Shown: positions 5,733 to 7,145 of the stretch, in pieces
Layout: the number at the start of each line of letters is the position of its first letter
Numbering within the stretch: the stretch's first letter is position 1
Assembly (NCBI GenBank): GCA_029856375.1
Contig: JAHQWX010000091.1
Coordinates: 1-7,145 of the forward strand
Source: Promethearchaeia archaeon
GTDB taxonomy: Archaea > Asgardarchaeota > Lokiarchaeia > Sigyniarchaeales > SOKP01
Direction of reading: 5' to 3'
Length of the DNA stretch: 7,145 bases
The notes under the pieces: generated by a model
The model's database searches: none
What the model was told of the DNA's origin: nothing
What the model saw: only the letters and a program-made list of their open reading frames with translations
Translations under genes and position numbers: made by a program

Positions 5733-7145
5733 TTAAAACTCTATTAGAAAAGATTTGATTTCTTGAGGATTCGAATTAAATGAAAAAGCATTTTCGCTTT
5801 CAATTTTTAAATTATGTATTGGTTGCTCTAATAAGTTTATTTCTTTTACGCTCTTAACTTTTTGGTTAAAGATAATCGTTCCCTTAGATTTTTTTCCCGA
5901 AATTTCTAGTAATCTTATGATCAGCCCAGAGTCGCCATCCTCGGGCGATTTAATCGCCGTTACCATAAAATTTGCGTTTTTTACTGAAAAAAGATTAAAT
6001 TCGCTGGCCAATTTTCCCTTATTAATGTCTGTTATTTGAGCTACTATCGGGATGTTATGATTCAACGCTTTCTTAGCGATCGAGTTTGATTCAAAATCGC
6101 CGTTATGAAGATATATCGAGTACTGAAACGATTGCTCTCCCAAAGCGTATCCTTTCGGCATCCGATAAAATGGTGCAGCAATCCAAGGAACCATAAATGG
6201 TATAAAATTTCCCACAACGCCAGTGCTCCTAAACAGAGTTAAAAAACAGACATCTTTATTTTTGCCAATTTCGTACTCAGGCATTCCATTATTAACGATT
6301 GTTATTCCTTTTTTCTCGCTTTTGTTCGAGAAATCCATCCAATTTATTACTGGTTTAATTCGATCGTAATGTTCAAAGCGTTTATTTGATTCCCACCAAG
6401 ATTTGCCGAATTTTGGTTTGATATCCCTTTCATAAAATCCGTAAGGCACTTCGGATCTAATCGCGGGATTTGGAATTGATGTTGGAAAGCACGCTTGAAC
6501 GCGTATATTTCTAATTTTGTTATAAAATGTCGTAAAAAAGTCGATTCTTGGCTCGCCTGTGTTAGGAATTATGATATATTGAGTAATTTCGTTAATGGGT
6601 TTAAACAATAATTTACTTGTACACCGCAGCTTCGAAGTTTGCTTCACAACGGTTCTTACAGGACCTTGCTCAATAATCTTAGCCTGATGATCGTACATTA
6701 CATGAGTTTTCCCAACATGACCTGAAAAATAACTATCTCCTCTATCGTTGTGAATTCTTAAATCTCCAATTGAATATTCTCCACTCGAGTTAATTTCGAA
6801 TTTGCTTTGTTTATTTAAAACTTTTATCAGCTTACCTTCCTTGAATTCTAAATTTAGAACATCATTATCAATAATGAAATCGTTGGCTTTTTCAGATTTG
6901 GAACTTGTATCTTCTTTATGAGTTACCGTTTCTCGTTTGATTGAATATATTTTACAACAAATTGGGGATAAGCCCTTAACTTTAAATAAGATTTTATTTT
7001 GAGTCTTGTTAATATTGTCTTTTTGATGGGATATTACTTTACCATCTTGGTCCATAACTACAATATCTTTCATCTCATTAGAAAGATTTAGCTCTACTAT
7101 CTCATTTCTTTCTTTCTGAGATAATGCTAGCATTTCTTTAAGAAA
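5733..7145 (-). CDS. GH38-family alpha-mannosidase, C-terminal half (5' end outside the window)
   Basis: This is the C-terminal, beta-sandwich half of a family-38 glycoside hydrolase; family members release alpha-mannosyl residues from N-glycan-type or mannosyl-conjugate substrates. The frame stays open through four codons (FLKE) beyond the ATG at 7133 to the edge, so that ATG is internal. Counting it as residue 1, recognisable GH38 blocks are L4-S-Q-K-E-R-N (family N-P-L-S-W-E-R), the I88-x-N-x-V-L-N strand leading to GKLIKVLNK, Q156-G-P-V-R, the R196-I-D-F-F strand, E228-V-P-Y-G-F-Y-E-R, W265-M-D-F-S, G276-I-T-I-V-N, L298-T-L-F-R-S and A393-I-K-S-P-E-D-G-D-S-G-L. Length (470 visible residues) fits the part after the catalytic domain of an 800-1000 residue enzyme. 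The catalytic nucleophile and zinc site would lie in the missing N-terminal domain, so activity cannot be judged here. It is the upstream gene of a two-gene unit with the membrane protein. Signal peptide and promoter are not visible. Confidence 0.92.
   Translation of the reverse strand, partial: FLKEMLALSQKERNEIVELNLSNEMKDIVVMDQDGKVISHQKDNINKTQNKILFKVKGLSPICCKIYSIKRETVTHKEDTSSKSEKANDFIIDNDVLNLEFKEGKLIKVLNKQSKFEINSSGEYSIGDLRIHNDRGDSYFSGHVGKTHVMYDHQAKIIEQGPVRTVVKQTSKLRCTSKLLFKPINEITQYIIIPNTGEPRIDFFTTFYNKIRNIRVQACFPTSIPNPAIRSEVPYGFYERDIKPKFGKSWWESNKRFEHYDRIKPVINWMDFSNKSEKKGITIVNNGMPEYEIGKNKDVCFLTLFRSTGVVGNFIPFMVPWIAAPFYRMPKGYALGEQSFQYSIYLHNGDFESNSIAKKALNHNIPIVAQITDINKGKLASEFNLFSVKNANFMVTAIKSPEDGDSGLIIRLLEISGKKSKGTIIFNQKVKSVKEINLLEQPIHNLKIESENAFSFNSNPQEIKSFLIEF

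Overview
The window is AT-rich DNA that looks archaeal. The left-hand gene is a family-B DNA polymerase with the motif wording of crenarchaeal PolB1. The single tRNA is a tRNA-Thr with a U discriminator base, as archaeal tRNA-Thr commonly has. Genes are preceded by TATA-like boxes rather than -10/-35 elements, and two genes appear to begin with TTG and very short leaders. A low-GC lineage from the TACK or Asgard side of the Archaea (for example a Lokiarchaeia-like genome) would fit. That placement is inference from protein style and composition; no rRNA or other marker in the window settles it.

Layout, left to right. (1) Positions 2-1822, plus strand: the C-terminal two thirds of a PolB1-like polymerase, cut by the left edge. 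(2) 1840-2175, minus strand: a 111-residue helical protein made of two copies of a DUF2934-like motif, convergent with polB across 17 bp. (3) 2176-2377: a 202-bp intergenic stretch, the longest gene-free stretch here. It holds a BRE/TATA promoter for the small gene, two adjacent perfect inverted repeats, and a probable tRNA promoter. (4) 2378-2449: tRNA-Thr(TGT). (5) 2478-4070, plus strand: a metal-dependent phosphodiesterase/phosphatase of the NPP/alkaline-phosphatase superfamily with a complete set of metal ligands. (6) 4074-5705, minus strand: a five-helix membrane protein with a large, probably extracellular C-terminal domain that I read as a candidate TIM barrel. (7) 5733-7145, minus strand: the C-terminal half of a GH38 alpha-mannosidase, cut by the right edge.

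The two minus-strand genes on the right are 27 bp apart and read as one transcription unit, with the mannosidase first and the membrane protein second. A hairpin followed by a T-run, suitable as their terminator, lies inside the 3' end of the oppositely oriented phosphodiesterase gene; the stop codons there are separated by only 3 bp. Together the pair suggests glycan handling at or near the cell surface, with the membrane protein as the least understood component. The phosphodiesterase may be unrelated to it. polB, the tRNA and the small helical gene look like ordinary chromosomal neighbours, and I see no insertion sequence, CRISPR array, phage module or recent-transfer signature.
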